NCBI GenBank assembly: GCA_021773355.1
Contig: JAJFKE010000011.1
Location: 186,001 to 250,000 of the forward strand
From: Gammaproteobacteria bacterium
GTDB taxonomy: Bacteria > Pseudomonadota > Gammaproteobacteria > Pseudomonadales > Pseudohongiellaceae
Direction: 5' to 3'
DNA: 64,000 bases
Under the pieces are notes generated by a model. The model ran no database searches, was not told the origin of the DNA, and saw only the letters and a program-made list of their open reading frames with translations. A program made the position numbers and the translations under genes. Shown here piece by piece: positions 55,803-64,000 of this stretch; within the stretch, counting starts at the first letter, position 1; every line of letters starts with the position of its first letter.

Positions 55803-56816
55803 ATGGATTTTCGCGGCGCCCACATACTTAGCGTAAAACAGTTTGAAAGGACCGATGTCGATCGCGTTTTCCAGGTTGCCGATGCCATGGTCCCCTATGC
55901 ACATAGACAGAGAGCCACCAGGGCTCTGGAAGGCGCTATTTTGGGGAATATGTTCTTCGAGCCCAGCACGCGAACCCGCGTCAGCTTTGGTTGCGCCTTC
56001 AATTTACTTGGCGGCCAGGTACGAGAAACTACCGACGTAAAAACGTCCTCTATATCAAAAGGCGAGTCTCTGTACGATACGGCTCGAGTTATCAGTGGTT
56101 ATAGCGATGTTATTGTTATGCGGCATCCACAAACTGGCTCGGTAGCTGAGTTCGCCAAAGCCAGTCGTGTGCCTGTTATTAATGGTGGAGATGGGCCCAA
56201 TGAACACCCTTCTCAGGCCTTGCTAGACCTCTACACGATTAAGAAGGAATTGCAGTCTAACGATGGACAAATTGATGGCATGCATATAGCTATGATTGGC
56301 GATCTAAAACATGGTAGAACCGTGCACTCCCTCTCACAATTGCTGTTGCTCTACAACAATATAACCTTCACTCTGATCACGCCCGCCGAACTGCGCATGC
56401 CTGAGGCTATTGTTTCCGAGCTGAAGCAGGCGGGCCACACCGTCATAGAAACCGAGGACATGGAGGCGGGTCTTAATGATAACGATACGATATACCTGAC
56501 TCGCATCCAGGAAGAGCGTTTTACAACAAAGCTGGAAGCTGATATCTACCGTGGCCGTTTTCGGCTAAATCAGTCGATCTACACACGTTATTGTCAGCCT
56601 AATACGGTGATAATGCACCCGCTGCCCCGTGATTCCCGTGCAGAGGCTAATGAATTGGACAATGACCTCAATCAGCACCCCAGCCTCGCTATATTTCGGC
56701 AAACAGACAATGGGGTATTAGTCCGTATGGCGTTATTCGCACTAATATTGGGTGTGGCTGAGAAAGTGGATGATAGCGCCCGCGATGTAGGCTGGTACAC
56801 CGGAGGCAGATTCTAG
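55803..56816 (+). CDS. pyrB: Aspartate carbamoyltransferase
   Basis: A 337-aa enzyme making carbamoyl-aspartate, second step of pyrimidine synthesis. The carbamoyl-phosphate loop FEPSTRTRVSFGCAF, the aspartate-site HPSQALLDLYTIK and MHPLPRDSRAEANELD are present. No regulatory pyrI and no inactive pyrC-like partner lie beside it. A 279-bp non-coding region precedes it with nothing I can name. Confidence 0.95.
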   Translation: MDFRGAHILSVKQFERTDVDRVFQVADAMVPYAHRQRATRALEGAILGNMFFEPSTRTRVSFGCAFNLLGGQVRETTDVKTSSISKGESLYDTARVISGYSDVIVMRHPQTGSVAEFAKASRVPVINGGDGPNEHPSQALLDLYTIKKELQSNDGQIDGMHIAMIGDLKHGRTVHSLSQLLLLYNNITFTLITPAELRMPEAIVSELKQAGHTVIETEDMEAGLNDNDTIYLTRIQEERFTTKLEADIYRGRFRLNQSIYTRYCQPNTVIMHPLPRDSRAEANELDNDLNQHPSLAIFRQTDNGVLVRMALFALILGVAEKVDDSARDVGWYTGGRF

Positions 56817-56877
56817 AAGCAACCAATAACAACAACACGTAACAAACAAAATCTCAGAATTTCAAGCAGGCAGGAAT

Positions 56878-58035
56878 ATGACTATGGGTTTTAATGATTT
56901 ATTAAAAATGATGATCGAAAAGGAAGGCTCGGATCTATTTCTAACCACGGGCGCCCCGCCGAGCATGAAGGCTTTCGGTACTCTTACACCCTTAGTCGAC
57001 AAGAAGCTGCCCGAAGGTATGGTCAAAAAAATCGCCTATCAAATAATGAATGAGGAACAGATCAAAGACTTTGAAAAAAGTCCGGAAATGAATCTTGCCA
57101 TATCTGACCCCGACATTGGCCGCTTTCGCGTCAATATATTTAAACAAAAGGGAGAGCTTGCAATCGTAGCTCGTAATATCAAAACCGAAATACCCAGTGC
57201 CGCCTCCTTAGGATTGCCACCTATTCTAAATGACCTGATTATGCAGAAAAATGGCATAGTGTTATTCGTTGGCGGAACTGGGTCTGGAAAGTCCACGTCT
57301 CTGGCCGCACTCATTGATCATCGCAACAAGAATTGTGATGGGCATATAATCACAATCGAAGATCCAGTTGAATTTGTTCACCCGCATCAAAAATCTATTA
57401 TCAACCAGAGGGAAGTAGGTGTTGACACCAACAGCTATGAAGACGCACTGCAGAACACATTAAGACAGGCGCCAGACGTTATTCTTATCGGCGAGATTCG
57501 CAGCCAGGAAACAATGGAACACGCATTGGCCTTTGCCGAAACAGGCCATCTCTGCCTTTCTACCCTTCACGCTAACAATGCCAACCAGGCCCTGGACCGC
57601 ATAATTAACTTTTTCCCGGAAGAGAGACACAAACAATTATTTCTGGATCTATCCTTAAACCTGCAAGGCTTCGTGTCGCAACGCCTCATCCCCACAGTGG
57701 ACGGCAAACGAACGGCAGCGATTGAAATACTGCTTGGTACTCCGCGTATTTGTGACCTTATCAAACAGGGCAAGGTTTTGGAGATTAAGGAAGTTATGGA
57801 AAAGAGCGAGCAGCAAGGAATGAAAACTTTTGATTCCGCACTGTTCGATCTCTATAAGAATGGCAAGATCAGTTACGAAGAAGCGCTGAAAAATGCGGAC
57901 TCCAAAAATAATTTACGTCTGCGCATTCAACTATCCGAAGGAAAGGATGCCGACGAAACTGAACTTGATAACGATGATGATTCAGGCGGCTTGTCCCTGG
58001 TGCAGACAGACGATGGTCAAGACAATATTTTCTAA
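56878..58035 (+). CDS. pilU: Type IV pilus retraction ATPase PilU
   Basis: A 385-aa PilT/PilU-family hexameric motor. Walker A is GGTGSGKSTSLAALIDHRN, the Asp box is IITIEDPVEFVH, Walker B is DVILIGEIRSQETMEHAL, and the His box is STLHANNANQALDR. The N-terminal MGFNDLLKMMIEKEGSDLFLTTGAPPSMK and the acidic C-terminal tail point to PilU rather than PilT. It lacks the pilT neighbour usual in Pseudomonas. The stop codon lies within TAAGGAGCGTCTGAACA. Confidence 0.92.
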   Translation: MTMGFNDLLKMMIEKEGSDLFLTTGAPPSMKAFGTLTPLVDKKLPEGMVKKIAYQIMNEEQIKDFEKSPEMNLAISDPDIGRFRVNIFKQKGELAIVARNIKTEIPSAASLGLPPILNDLIMQKNGIVLFVGGTGSGKSTSLAALIDHRNKNCDGHIITIEDPVEFVHPHQKSIINQREVGVDTNSYEDALQNTLRQAPDVILIGEIRSQETMEHALAFAETGHLCLSTLHANNANQALDRIINFFPEERHKQLFLDLSLNLQGFVSQRLIPTVDGKRTAAIEILLGTPRICDLIKQGKVLEIKEVMEKSEQQGMKTFDSALFDLYKNGKISYEEALKNADSKNNLRLRIQLSEGKDADETELDNDDDSGGLSLVQTDDGQDNIF

Positions 58036-58049
58036 GGAGCGTCTGAACA
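58033..58049 (+). repeat. Diverged copy of the repeat end found at 47417
   Basis: TAAGGAGCGTCTGAACA differs from 47417-47433 by a single base. It begins with the pilU stop codon and continues between pilU and the amidase gene. It supports a small repeat family placed at gene 3' ends. Confidence 0.5.
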
Positions 58050-58066
58050 TTGCGTAATTCCACGAC

Positions 58067-59506
58067 ATGATAAAGTATTCAGATTATTCCAAGCTCGATG
58101 GAATTTCACTTGCGCAAGGAATCCGAAATAAGGATTTTACTGCGGCAGAAATTACTCAGTGCGCCATAGACCGGGCCCAGGAAGTAAACCCTGGCATCAA
58201 TGCGATTGTTCATGAGAATTACGGCAATGCACTGACTCAAGCTGTGAATTTCGACAATAACCCTGACTTATCAATGCAAAGCAGGGTCGCGGGCCTACCC
58301 TTCCTGATAAAAGATCTAAGTGAGGTAGAAGGAGTAGCGAGTTCATTCGGCAGCCACTTATATAGTGGCCACGTCTCCAGTCGAAATTCCCAGATCGTCG
58401 ATAAATATATTGCTGCAGGATTACTAGTTCTAGGTAAAACCAACACCCCGGAATTCGGTCTCACCATCACTACGGAGCCACAGGCTAATGGTCCCTGTCG
58501 CAATCCCTGGAACCTCGATCATTCTACCGGGGGTTCTAGCGGTGGCGCGGCCGCGGCAGTAGCTGCAGGCATTGTGCCTGTAGCCCATGCTAGCGATGGC
58601 GGAGGATCGATTCGAATCCCAGCCTCCTGCTGTGGCTTATTCGGGCTAAAACCCAGCCGTGGACTTACCACTATTGAAGATAACTTAGCGGAGTCATGGA
58701 GCGGCATGAGTGTTGGTCACGTAGTGAGCAGGACCGTCCGCGATAGCGCTGCCTTTTTAGACCTCATCAAATTAGAGAACGCGAAGCTCTACCCTCAACC
58801 CGAAAGCCCAAACTCGTTTTATGAATCTCTGAATACAGAAAAAAAAAAGCTGAAAATCGCCGTTCAAGTTGGCCACCCCAGCGGCGAGCCATTGGATCAG
58901 GACTGTATTGTGGCTGTTCAAAAAGCGGCCCGGCTTTGTGAAGCCTTAGGTCACCATGTAGAGGAAGTACAACACCCCGTTGATCCTATAGTCGCAGCCA
59001 AAGCCATGTCTGTGCTTGTCAATATCCATGCTTGCCAGGCCGTCATGAAACGAGTTGATGAATTACAGCTTTCACTAGATGACTGCTCGATTGAATCATC
59101 GACACGAATTATGGCCAGGCGCGGTAGCGAAATAAGCGCTGTGCGATACCTTGCCGCACGGGCTAGCCTTACAGCAGCCGAGCAGCTTCTGCAGGAGTTT
59201 CATAAGAACTATGATGTCCTCATTTCACCGGTACTGAGCAAAGTACCTGCAAAACTTGGATGGCTGGACATGAATAGCGATGATTTAAAAATCTATGCGG
59301 GCAGGTTCAAGGCATATACTGGTTTCACAGCACTAGCCAATGGAACCGGTCAGCCATCCATGTCTGTACCGCTGCATCAGACTGCTGAGAATTTACCTAT
59401 TGGCACACTATTTACGGCGGCCTGGGGAAACGACTTACTGCTGTTACAACTGGCACTTGAATTGGAGAAATCGGCGGTTTGGCCTGGCGTGGCGACTGCG
59501 CTGTAA
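58067..59506 (+). CDS. Amidase signature family protein
   Basis: A 479-aa hydrolase with the Ser-cisSer-Lys triad: Lys in [13 protein letters not shown] near residue 83, the Gly/Ser-rich [19 protein letters not shown] near 155, and the nucleophile region [20 protein letters not shown]. It cleaves amide bonds in small molecules or aryl amides; no gatB/gatC partner is nearby and its C-terminal half differs from GatA, so it is a free-standing amidase of unknown substrate. Confidence 0.88.
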   Translation: MIKYSDYSKLDGISLAQGIRNKDFTAAEITQCAIDRAQEVNPGINAIVHENYGNALTQAVNFDNNPDLSMQSRVAGLPFLIKDLSEVEGVASSFGSHLYSGHVSSRNSQIVDKYIAAGLLVLGKTNTPEFGLTITTEPQANGPCRNPWNLDHSTGGSSGGAAAAVAAGIVPVAHASDGGGSIRIPASCCGLFGLKPSRGLTTIEDNLAESWSGMSVGHVVSRTVRDSAAFLDLIKLENAKLYPQPESPNSFYESLNTEKKKLKIAVQVGHPSGEPLDQDCIVAVQKAARLCEALGHHVEEVQHPVDPIVAAKAMSVLVNIHACQAVMKRVDELQLSLDDCSIESSTRIMARRGSEISAVRYLAARASLTAAEQLLQEFHKNYDVLISPVLSKVPAKLGWLDMNSDDLKIYAGRFKAYTGFTALANGTGQPSMSVPLHQTAENLPIGTLFTAAWGNDLLLLQLALELEKSAVWPGVATAL

Positions 59507-59522
59507 AAGGAATTTTTACCCT

Positions 59523-59633
59523 ATGCCGACTAAGCATTTCTGTGGCGGTAGCGGTGCATTTTGTGCAACAATTCATGACCACATAGGGCCAAAATTTGTC
59601 ATAAAACAGTTTTCAGATCTGCTAGCCCCTTAA
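59523..59633 (+). CDS. Possible 36-aa peptide, weak support
   Basis: An ATG at 59523, about 12 bases after AAAAGGAA, opens a 36-codon frame with HFCGGSGAFCATIHDH, a cysteine/histidine pattern. The frame is also open upstream through the amidase gene, which weakens the case. CCCTATG/CATAGGG forms an inverted repeat around most of it. Confidence 0.2.
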   Translation: MPTKHFCGGSGAFCATIHDHIGPKFVIKQFSDLLAP

Positions 59634-59702
59634 AATAATATTAATATATTACAATGAGCTAGCTATGTATGTTAACAAGTTACTTTAGTACGGAGACAAT
59701 GT

Positions 59703-60722
59703 ATGAACCTGCGATTATCAGTCCTTGCTGGCGCAGTAACTTTGAGTCTGGCTGGCACTAGCATAGGTCAAGAGTATCAAGCTCCATATACTGAATGGGG
59801 AGTTCCAGATTTACAGGGAAACTGGAAGAACGCCACGGTGATGCCCTTCGAGAGGCCTCAAGAATTAGGCACTAAACAGGCTTATACCGAACAGGAAGCC
59901 GTGCAACTTGAACGGCAGGCACAACAGGCCGTGGAGGAGGACAATCAAGCTCTAGACCCCAATCGCCCCGCCCCTAAGTTGGAGGCCCTCCCCCCTGTGG
60001 GCAACTACGATCTATTTTGGACTGATCGTGGCATGTTCTTACCAACAATAGATGGCGAGTTTCGCACCTCCGCCATAATTGACCCGCCTAACGGACGAAT
60101 TCCGGAGCGAGTAGCAGGATTTCGCGAACGTATGCAAGAGTTGCGCGCAAATCAGCCCGATAGAAACGATGGCCCCGAAGGTCGAGGCTTGGGTGAACGT
60201 TGCCTGCTCGCCTTCGGTAACTCTTCAGGGCCAGTGATGTCACCGGTTATGTACAACAGCCATATGCAAATTGTGCAATCGCCGGGTTACGTCAATATCA
60301 TCGTAGAGATGGCCCATGATTCTCGCATAATCAAGATAACAGATGAAAGAAATCCAGCTTCTGAAGTACATAGTAAGTGGATGGGGGACTCAATTGGTCG
60401 TTGGGAAGGGGACACCTTGATAGTAGAGACCAAAAACTATAACCCATGGATCACCTACAGAGGCGCACCCTCAGAGAACTTGACCGTTATTGAGACGTTT
60501 AGACGAGACTCTAACAATAAAATCATTTACGGCTTTAGCGTTGATGACCCAACTGTTTATAGCAGACAATGGTCAGGAGCTTATCCACTTTCGCGAATGG
60601 ACGAACCCATATACGAATACGCTTGTCATGAGGGCAACTATGGCATCATAGGTATATTGGCCGGAGCGAGACGTCTGGAAGCAATGGAAAAAGAAGGAAT
60701 CGAGCGAGCAATTGAACAGTGA
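59703..60722 (+). CDS. Exported protein of unknown function
   Basis: 339 aa with a signal peptide (LSVLAGAVTLSLAGTSIGQ). Recognisable repeating features: DLQGNWKNATVMPFERPQEL at the N terminus, DPPNGRIPERV near residue 127, GERCLLAFGNSSGP near 164, and SIGRWEGDTLIVETKNYN near 228. Proteins with this layout are common in environmental Proteobacteria and Acidobacteria, but I know of no assigned function. A strong terminator follows directly. Confidence 0.7.
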   Translation: MNLRLSVLAGAVTLSLAGTSIGQEYQAPYTEWGVPDLQGNWKNATVMPFERPQELGTKQAYTEQEAVQLERQAQQAVEEDNQALDPNRPAPKLEALPPVGNYDLFWTDRGMFLPTIDGEFRTSAIIDPPNGRIPERVAGFRERMQELRANQPDRNDGPEGRGLGERCLLAFGNSSGPVMSPVMYNSHMQIVQSPGYVNIIVEMAHDSRIIKITDERNPASEVHSKWMGDSIGRWEGDTLIVETKNYNPWITYRGAPSENLTVIETFRRDSNNKIIYGFSVDDPTVYSRQWSGAYPLSRMDEPIYEYACHEGNYGIIGILAGARRLEAMEKEGIERAIEQ

Positions 60723-60738
60723 AGTAAAATCAATCCCG

Positions 60739-60790
60739 CAACTACGCAAAAGAAAAGGCAGCCTTGGCTGCCTTTTCTTTTGCGTAGTTG
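60739..60790. terminator. Strong bidirectional terminator
   Basis: A 25-bp perfect stem (60739-60763 with 60766-60790) whose core GGCAGCC/GGCTGCC is followed by TTTTCTTTT and preceded by AAAAGAAAA. It can therefore end transcription from both the exported-protein gene and the convergent xdhC gene. Confidence 0.92.
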
Positions 60791-60808
60791 GTCGTATTCT
60801 ATAGCCTA

Positions 60809-61777
60809 CTAATGCATATATCTTACCGCAGTAACTTCAGCCATAACTGCTATAGCTATCTCTGCCGGAGTTTTGCTGTTGATTTGAAATCCAATCGGAG
60901 CATGTAGCCGCGCAATTTCTTCTTCATTCAGCCCTAACTCAGGCAACCTTTCTCGCCTGGCAGCAGAAGTTCTCTCAGAACCCATTGCCCCAATATAGAA
61001 TGCATTAGTTTTTAAGGCTTCCATTAAAGCCATATCATCTACTCTAGGGTCGTGTGCCAGGGCTATGATTCCGCTATAGGGATTGCTAAACCTCTCACGC
61101 ACTACATCATCAGGCAAGCGCGAAGTTGTTTCCACGCCCGCTACAAACCAATTATCCAGGTAGTTAGGCCGAGGATCGCATAGGGTCACATCGTACTCCA
61201 ATGCTAATGCCATTTCGGCTACGAACTTTGCAACATCCCCCGCTCCAAGTATCAACAACCGGTACATAGGGCTAAGACTGTGTGTCATTTGAGTATCGCT
61301 TAACAGCACCGCTTCTTCGCTGCTCTGTGCCTCCGTGGAGATAGCTCCATTGCGCAGATCCACAATTCGACTCACCTTGCTGTGGTTTTCCAGATCCGCG
61401 GCGAGCCTGCTAAATACTTCGACATTTGAATCTGTGCATTCAATGTATTCCAACAGGACGTGTAGCTGCCCACCACAGGGTAATTTTAGACGCGCTTGCT
61501 CCGCCGCAGTAACCCCGTATTTCACAATAAACGGCTTTCCTGATTCGTCATATTGCGCCTTGAGACTTCCATCTCTTAACTGCTCCAGAAAATCCTCTTC
61601 AATACAGCCTCCGGAAATAGACCCGACTAATTCTCCATCCATGGTACAGGCCATCATTGCCCCTATGGGCCGCGGCGAAGAACCCCAAGTTTTTAAGATA
61701 GTACATAGCCAGACAGGCCTCTGACTACGTAACCATTCATCGACATGGGAAATTATTTGCTGTTGACTGCTTTGCAT
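60809..61777 (-). CDS. xdhC: XdhC/CoxI family molybdenum-cofactor insertion protein
   Basis: 322 aa. The N-terminal XdhC/CoxI domain (RPVWLCTILKTWGSSPRPIGAMMAC, GSISGGCIEEDFLEQL) is followed by a Rossmann-like domain (LLILGAGDVAKFVAEMALALEYDVTLCDPR; FYIGAMGSERTSAARRERL). The family matures xanthine dehydrogenase/CO dehydrogenase-type enzymes by handling sulfurated cofactor. None of those enzymes is in the window. Start placed at ATG 61777; a TTG 10 codons upstream is possible. Confidence 0.85.
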   Translation of the reverse strand: MQSSQQQIISHVDEWLRSQRPVWLCTILKTWGSSPRPIGAMMACTMDGELVGSISGGCIEEDFLEQLRDGSLKAQYDESGKPFIVKYGVTAAEQARLKLPCGGQLHVLLEYIECTDSNVEVFSRLAADLENHSKVSRIVDLRNGAISTEAQSSEEAVLLSDTQMTHSLSPMYRLLILGAGDVAKFVAEMALALEYDVTLCDPRPNYLDNWFVAGVETTSRLPDDVVRERFSNPYSGIIALAHDPRVDDMALMEALKTNAFYIGAMGSERTSAARRERLPELGLNEEEIARLHAPIGFQINSKTPAEIAIAVMAEVTAVRYMH

Positions 61778-61834
61778 TGAATTTAGTCTTTGATTAAGCG
61801 TTACCAAATATTGTCTATTAGTCCGATCATCTGC

Positions 61835-63238
61835 TCAAACCATTCTCTGCTTCCATTTACCACGTCGAAATACAAGGTAGCCTACTATACCAGTGAGAAT
61901 ATCCGACGCAAACACCGCCCAAAAAACCCCAACTGGACCGAAATTTAGGCCAAGTGCCAAGGTGTAGGCGAGAGGTACCTGAACAACCCAAAAGCAAAGC
62001 ACGTTAATCCATGTCGGAGTCATAGTATCCCCGGCGCCGTTGAAAGCTTGGATTATAGCCATACCAGCTCCCCAAGCTACAAACGCCAGAGCAAAAATTC
62101 TCAGGCATTGGATCGCATACTCGACAACCACGGGTTCCTGAGTGAATAAGCCAACAATGGAACGGGTAAATAACAATATCAATATCGATGCAAAGCCCAT
62201 ATACATCGCATTGTATTTAACGATATGCCACACAGAAGTTTCTGCCCGTTGCGGCAGGCCGGCACCCAGATTCTGACCAACCAGGGTTGCTGCTGCGTTG
62301 CTTAAGCCCCAAGCCGGCAGTATTGTAAACATGACAACGCGCACGGCTATGGTATAACCCGCTACCGCCTCACTGCCAAATCCGGACACGATCTGCATCA
62401 GAAACACCCAGCTCGCCGTGGCTACCAAAAATTGTGAAACGCCTCCTATTGAAATCCTGACAAGCGAGACAATAAGCTCAAACTGCAGATGTAAGTTCGC
62501 GAAGTGCAGCCGAATTCTGCCTCCACCACCGCAAAGATAATACAGCCCGTACAATACCCCTACCCCACGACCGATATTGGTGGCCACAGCAGCCCCGGTC
62601 AATCCTAGCTCTGGGAAAGGCCCGTAGCCGTAGATCAAACAAGGATCGAGGACAATATTTATACAGTTCGCTAGAGTTAAGGCGCGCATCGCCAAACTCG
62701 CATCGCCCGCACCACGAAATATTGCATTGATAAGAAATAGAAAGACGATGGTGAAACAACTGCCAAACATTATTCGTGTATATGTTTCGCCGGTTGCAAC
62801 GACGGTCTCATCCGCCCCCATCAACAAGAGAATATTTCGAGCATAGAAGATGCCAATCAGGCCGACCAATGCTGACACAAGCACACCTATCCATATCGCC
62901 TGACCAGCTGCCAGCGAAGCAGCCTCAGGCTCCTTTTCGCCAATGCGTCGAGCTATCATCGCCGTGGTGCCCATACTCAAGCCTATGGCAACCGCGTATA
63001 ACAGCGTAATCATCGCCTCGGTAAGACCAACTGTGGCCACCGCTTCAGTTCCAAGACCAGCTACAAAGAATATATCCACAACGGCGAACACAGATTCCAT
63101 GGCCATTTCCAGAATCATGGGAATGGCCAGCATCACGGTAACCCGGCCTATTGAGCCGGTTGTGTAATCGAACTCACTATCACCGGCCATAGATTGTTTG
63201 AACAACAACCAGCCGTTCCGTATTTTTTGTATTGTCAT
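61835..63238 (-). CDS. MATE family efflux transporter
   Basis: A 467-aa membrane protein with about twelve helices, in two similar halves. GSIGRVTVMLAIPMILEMAMESVFAVVDIFFVAGLGTEAVATVGL and the second-half GYTIAVRVVMFTILPAWGLSNAAATLVGQNLGAG are typical of DinF/NorM-like exporters, which use Na+ or H+ to expel drugs or metabolites. Start placed at ATG 63238 with GGAA eight bases upstream; the frame opens 15 codons earlier at a GTG. Confidence 0.9.
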   Translation of the reverse strand: MTIQKIRNGWLLFKQSMAGDSEFDYTTGSIGRVTVMLAIPMILEMAMESVFAVVDIFFVAGLGTEAVATVGLTEAMITLLYAVAIGLSMGTTAMIARRIGEKEPEAASLAAGQAIWIGVLVSALVGLIGIFYARNILLLMGADETVVATGETYTRIMFGSCFTIVFLFLINAIFRGAGDASLAMRALTLANCINIVLDPCLIYGYGPFPELGLTGAAVATNIGRGVGVLYGLYYLCGGGGRIRLHFANLHLQFELIVSLVRISIGGVSQFLVATASWVFLMQIVSGFGSEAVAGYTIAVRVVMFTILPAWGLSNAAATLVGQNLGAGLPQRAETSVWHIVKYNAMYMGFASILILLFTRSIVGLFTQEPVVVEYAIQCLRIFALAFVAWGAGMAIIQAFNGAGDTMTPTWINVLCFWVVQVPLAYTLALGLNFGPVGVFWAVFASDILTGIVGYLVFRRGKWKQRMV

Positions 63239-63627
63239 TTCAATTTCCGCAATTATAAGAAGTCGGCGCAGCAAACGATTCACTGCGAGAGAGTAGGAGA
63301 ATTGAAGGACTGATCGAGATATGCCGCAGCTGTAAATGAATTTTACAACTGATTAGGCTATCGGCTATTTAGAATAACCGATGAATTGAGTGGATTCTGT
63401 GTACTGAAAGAATAATTACGAAATAACGCAAGCTAACACACAATTGAATCAGGCCTTTGCTCCAAAAAGATTTAACTGCCTCATTGGTTGAACTCCTGTA
63501 ATAAAAGTGCTGGCATTATATAGCCCTACACAGACAATTTCATAGCTTTTTTCTAACTCCTGCTTTCAGCAAATCCTGGCTTAGAGTCTGCGCAACAATA
63601 TCAACTATCAGCTAAAGTATTTACTAA
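63239..63627. other. Intergenic region before the MATE gene
   Basis: 389 bp, AT-rich. It would carry the MATE promoter, but no hexamer pair is convincing, and no RNA gene or repeat is recognised. Confidence 0.5.
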
Positions 63628-64000
63628 CTACAAACCAAATAACAAACATTTAGTAAATTCGGCGGGTGCCAGACTGAACAGCTCAAAGCTTGTGCACTCC
63701 CGCTGTTGTTTTTGCTGCTCGTCGTTATCGACTGTTCGGCTGCGTAGTATGGACGACTGCTGCTGAACCCAGGGGTCGAAGATTCTTCTCGCCATCTCGC
63801 CAGCCGCACTTCTGTCTACCATGGTATTTATATGGGCCAGAGTGCGACTGGAACCATTCGAACGAGTTTCTATGCCCAACTCAATTTCCTCCAACAAATA
63901 CGCCGCAAGGCCTGGAGGTAAATTATTTAATGCCAGGTTCTGAGATACCAAACCAGACTGTCTGGCTATGGTAGTAACCGTTTCCCTGGAGCGATCATAT
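63628..64000 (-). CDS. Partial gene running off the right edge, unidentified
   Basis: The C-terminal ~123 residues of a leftward gene; the frame stays open to the window end. Visible pieces include SRETVTTIARQSGLVSQNLA, LPPGLAAYLLEEIELGIE and GEMARRIFDPWVQQQ, then a polar Gln-rich tail. The composition suits a helical soluble protein. I do not recognise the family and cannot tell its start. Confidence 0.5.
   Translation of the reverse strand, partial: YDRSRETVTTIARQSGLVSQNLALNNLPPGLAAYLLEEIELGIETRSNGSSRTLAHINTMVDRSAAGEMARRIFDPWVQQQSSILRSRTVDNDEQQKQQRECTSFELFSLAPAEFTKCLLFGL

Noticed and set aside
1..64000. tRNA, rRNA, CRISPR arrays, prophage or toxin-antitoxin pairs
   Set aside because: I looked through all gene-free stretches by eye and saw no cloverleaf with CCA-type ends, no rRNA core, no regularly spaced direct repeats and no integrase or transposase. 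A tRNAscan or Infernal run would be decisive.

Overview
The window is a stretch of chromosome from a Gram-negative gammaproteobacterium. Gene order resembles the Pseudomonadales/Cellvibrionales side of the class: an mtaD-like gene followed by ubiG, mupP and yciK; rluB-scpB-scpA-trpS-yciO-yciB-yciI; and fliA followed by ccmABCDEFGHI. Base composition is moderate and coding density is high. I see no rRNA, tRNA, CRISPR array, prophage or transposase. Exact taxonomy is inference.

Layout. 1-3.8 kb: TTG-started deaminase/chlorohydrolase, ubiG, a MupP-type phosphatase and a YciK-type reductase, all rightward. 3.8-8.5 kb: leftward rluB, scpB, scpA, trpS and a YciO-type gene. 8.8-11.2 kb: yciB, yciI, a periplasmic cyclophilin and xthA. 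11.2-11.9 kb: an isolated small transcription unit with a CRP-like site, a promoter, a 37-aa membrane peptide, an 11-aa peptide and a terminator. 11.9-14.3 kb: moaB, moaA and a LysE-type exporter. 14.3-21.5 kb: the complete cytochrome c maturation set ccmABCDEFGHI, leftward, preceded by an isolated fliA. 23.3-28.3 kb: dcd, a rubredoxin, metG and a Deg protease. 28.4-33.8 kb: rnfA, B, C, D and E followed by nth, with rnfG absent. 33.8-40.2 kb: argG, pyrC, rnt, grxD, a lone hydantoinase-B-like gene and argF. 40.2-46.5 kb: a long regulatory region with NrdR- and DnaA-like boxes, then nrdA, nrdB, a disordered small protein, a MocA-like nucleotidyltransferase and a DUF5062-like protein. 46.5-50 kb: a cyclophilin with a large insertion, a 253-bp element with 34-bp terminal inverted repeats, a small membrane protein and dinG. 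50-64 kb: a DUF349 protein, a PlsC-type acyltransferase, sbcB, pyrB, pilU, an amidase, an unknown exported protein, XdhC, a MATE transporter and an unidentified partial gene at the right edge.

How the genes fit together: most of the window is housekeeping, covering c-type cytochrome assembly, ion-coupled Rnf electron transport, pyrimidine/arginine synthesis, dNTP supply and DNA repair. Molybdenum cofactor functions are scattered over three places (moaAB, MocA-like, XdhC). The least ordinary signals are the Rnf operon without rnfG, the isolated small-peptide transcript, the inverted-repeat element with partial relatives of its end sequence elsewhere, the fliA gene without flagellar neighbours, and several intergenic segments that can fold into nested hairpins.
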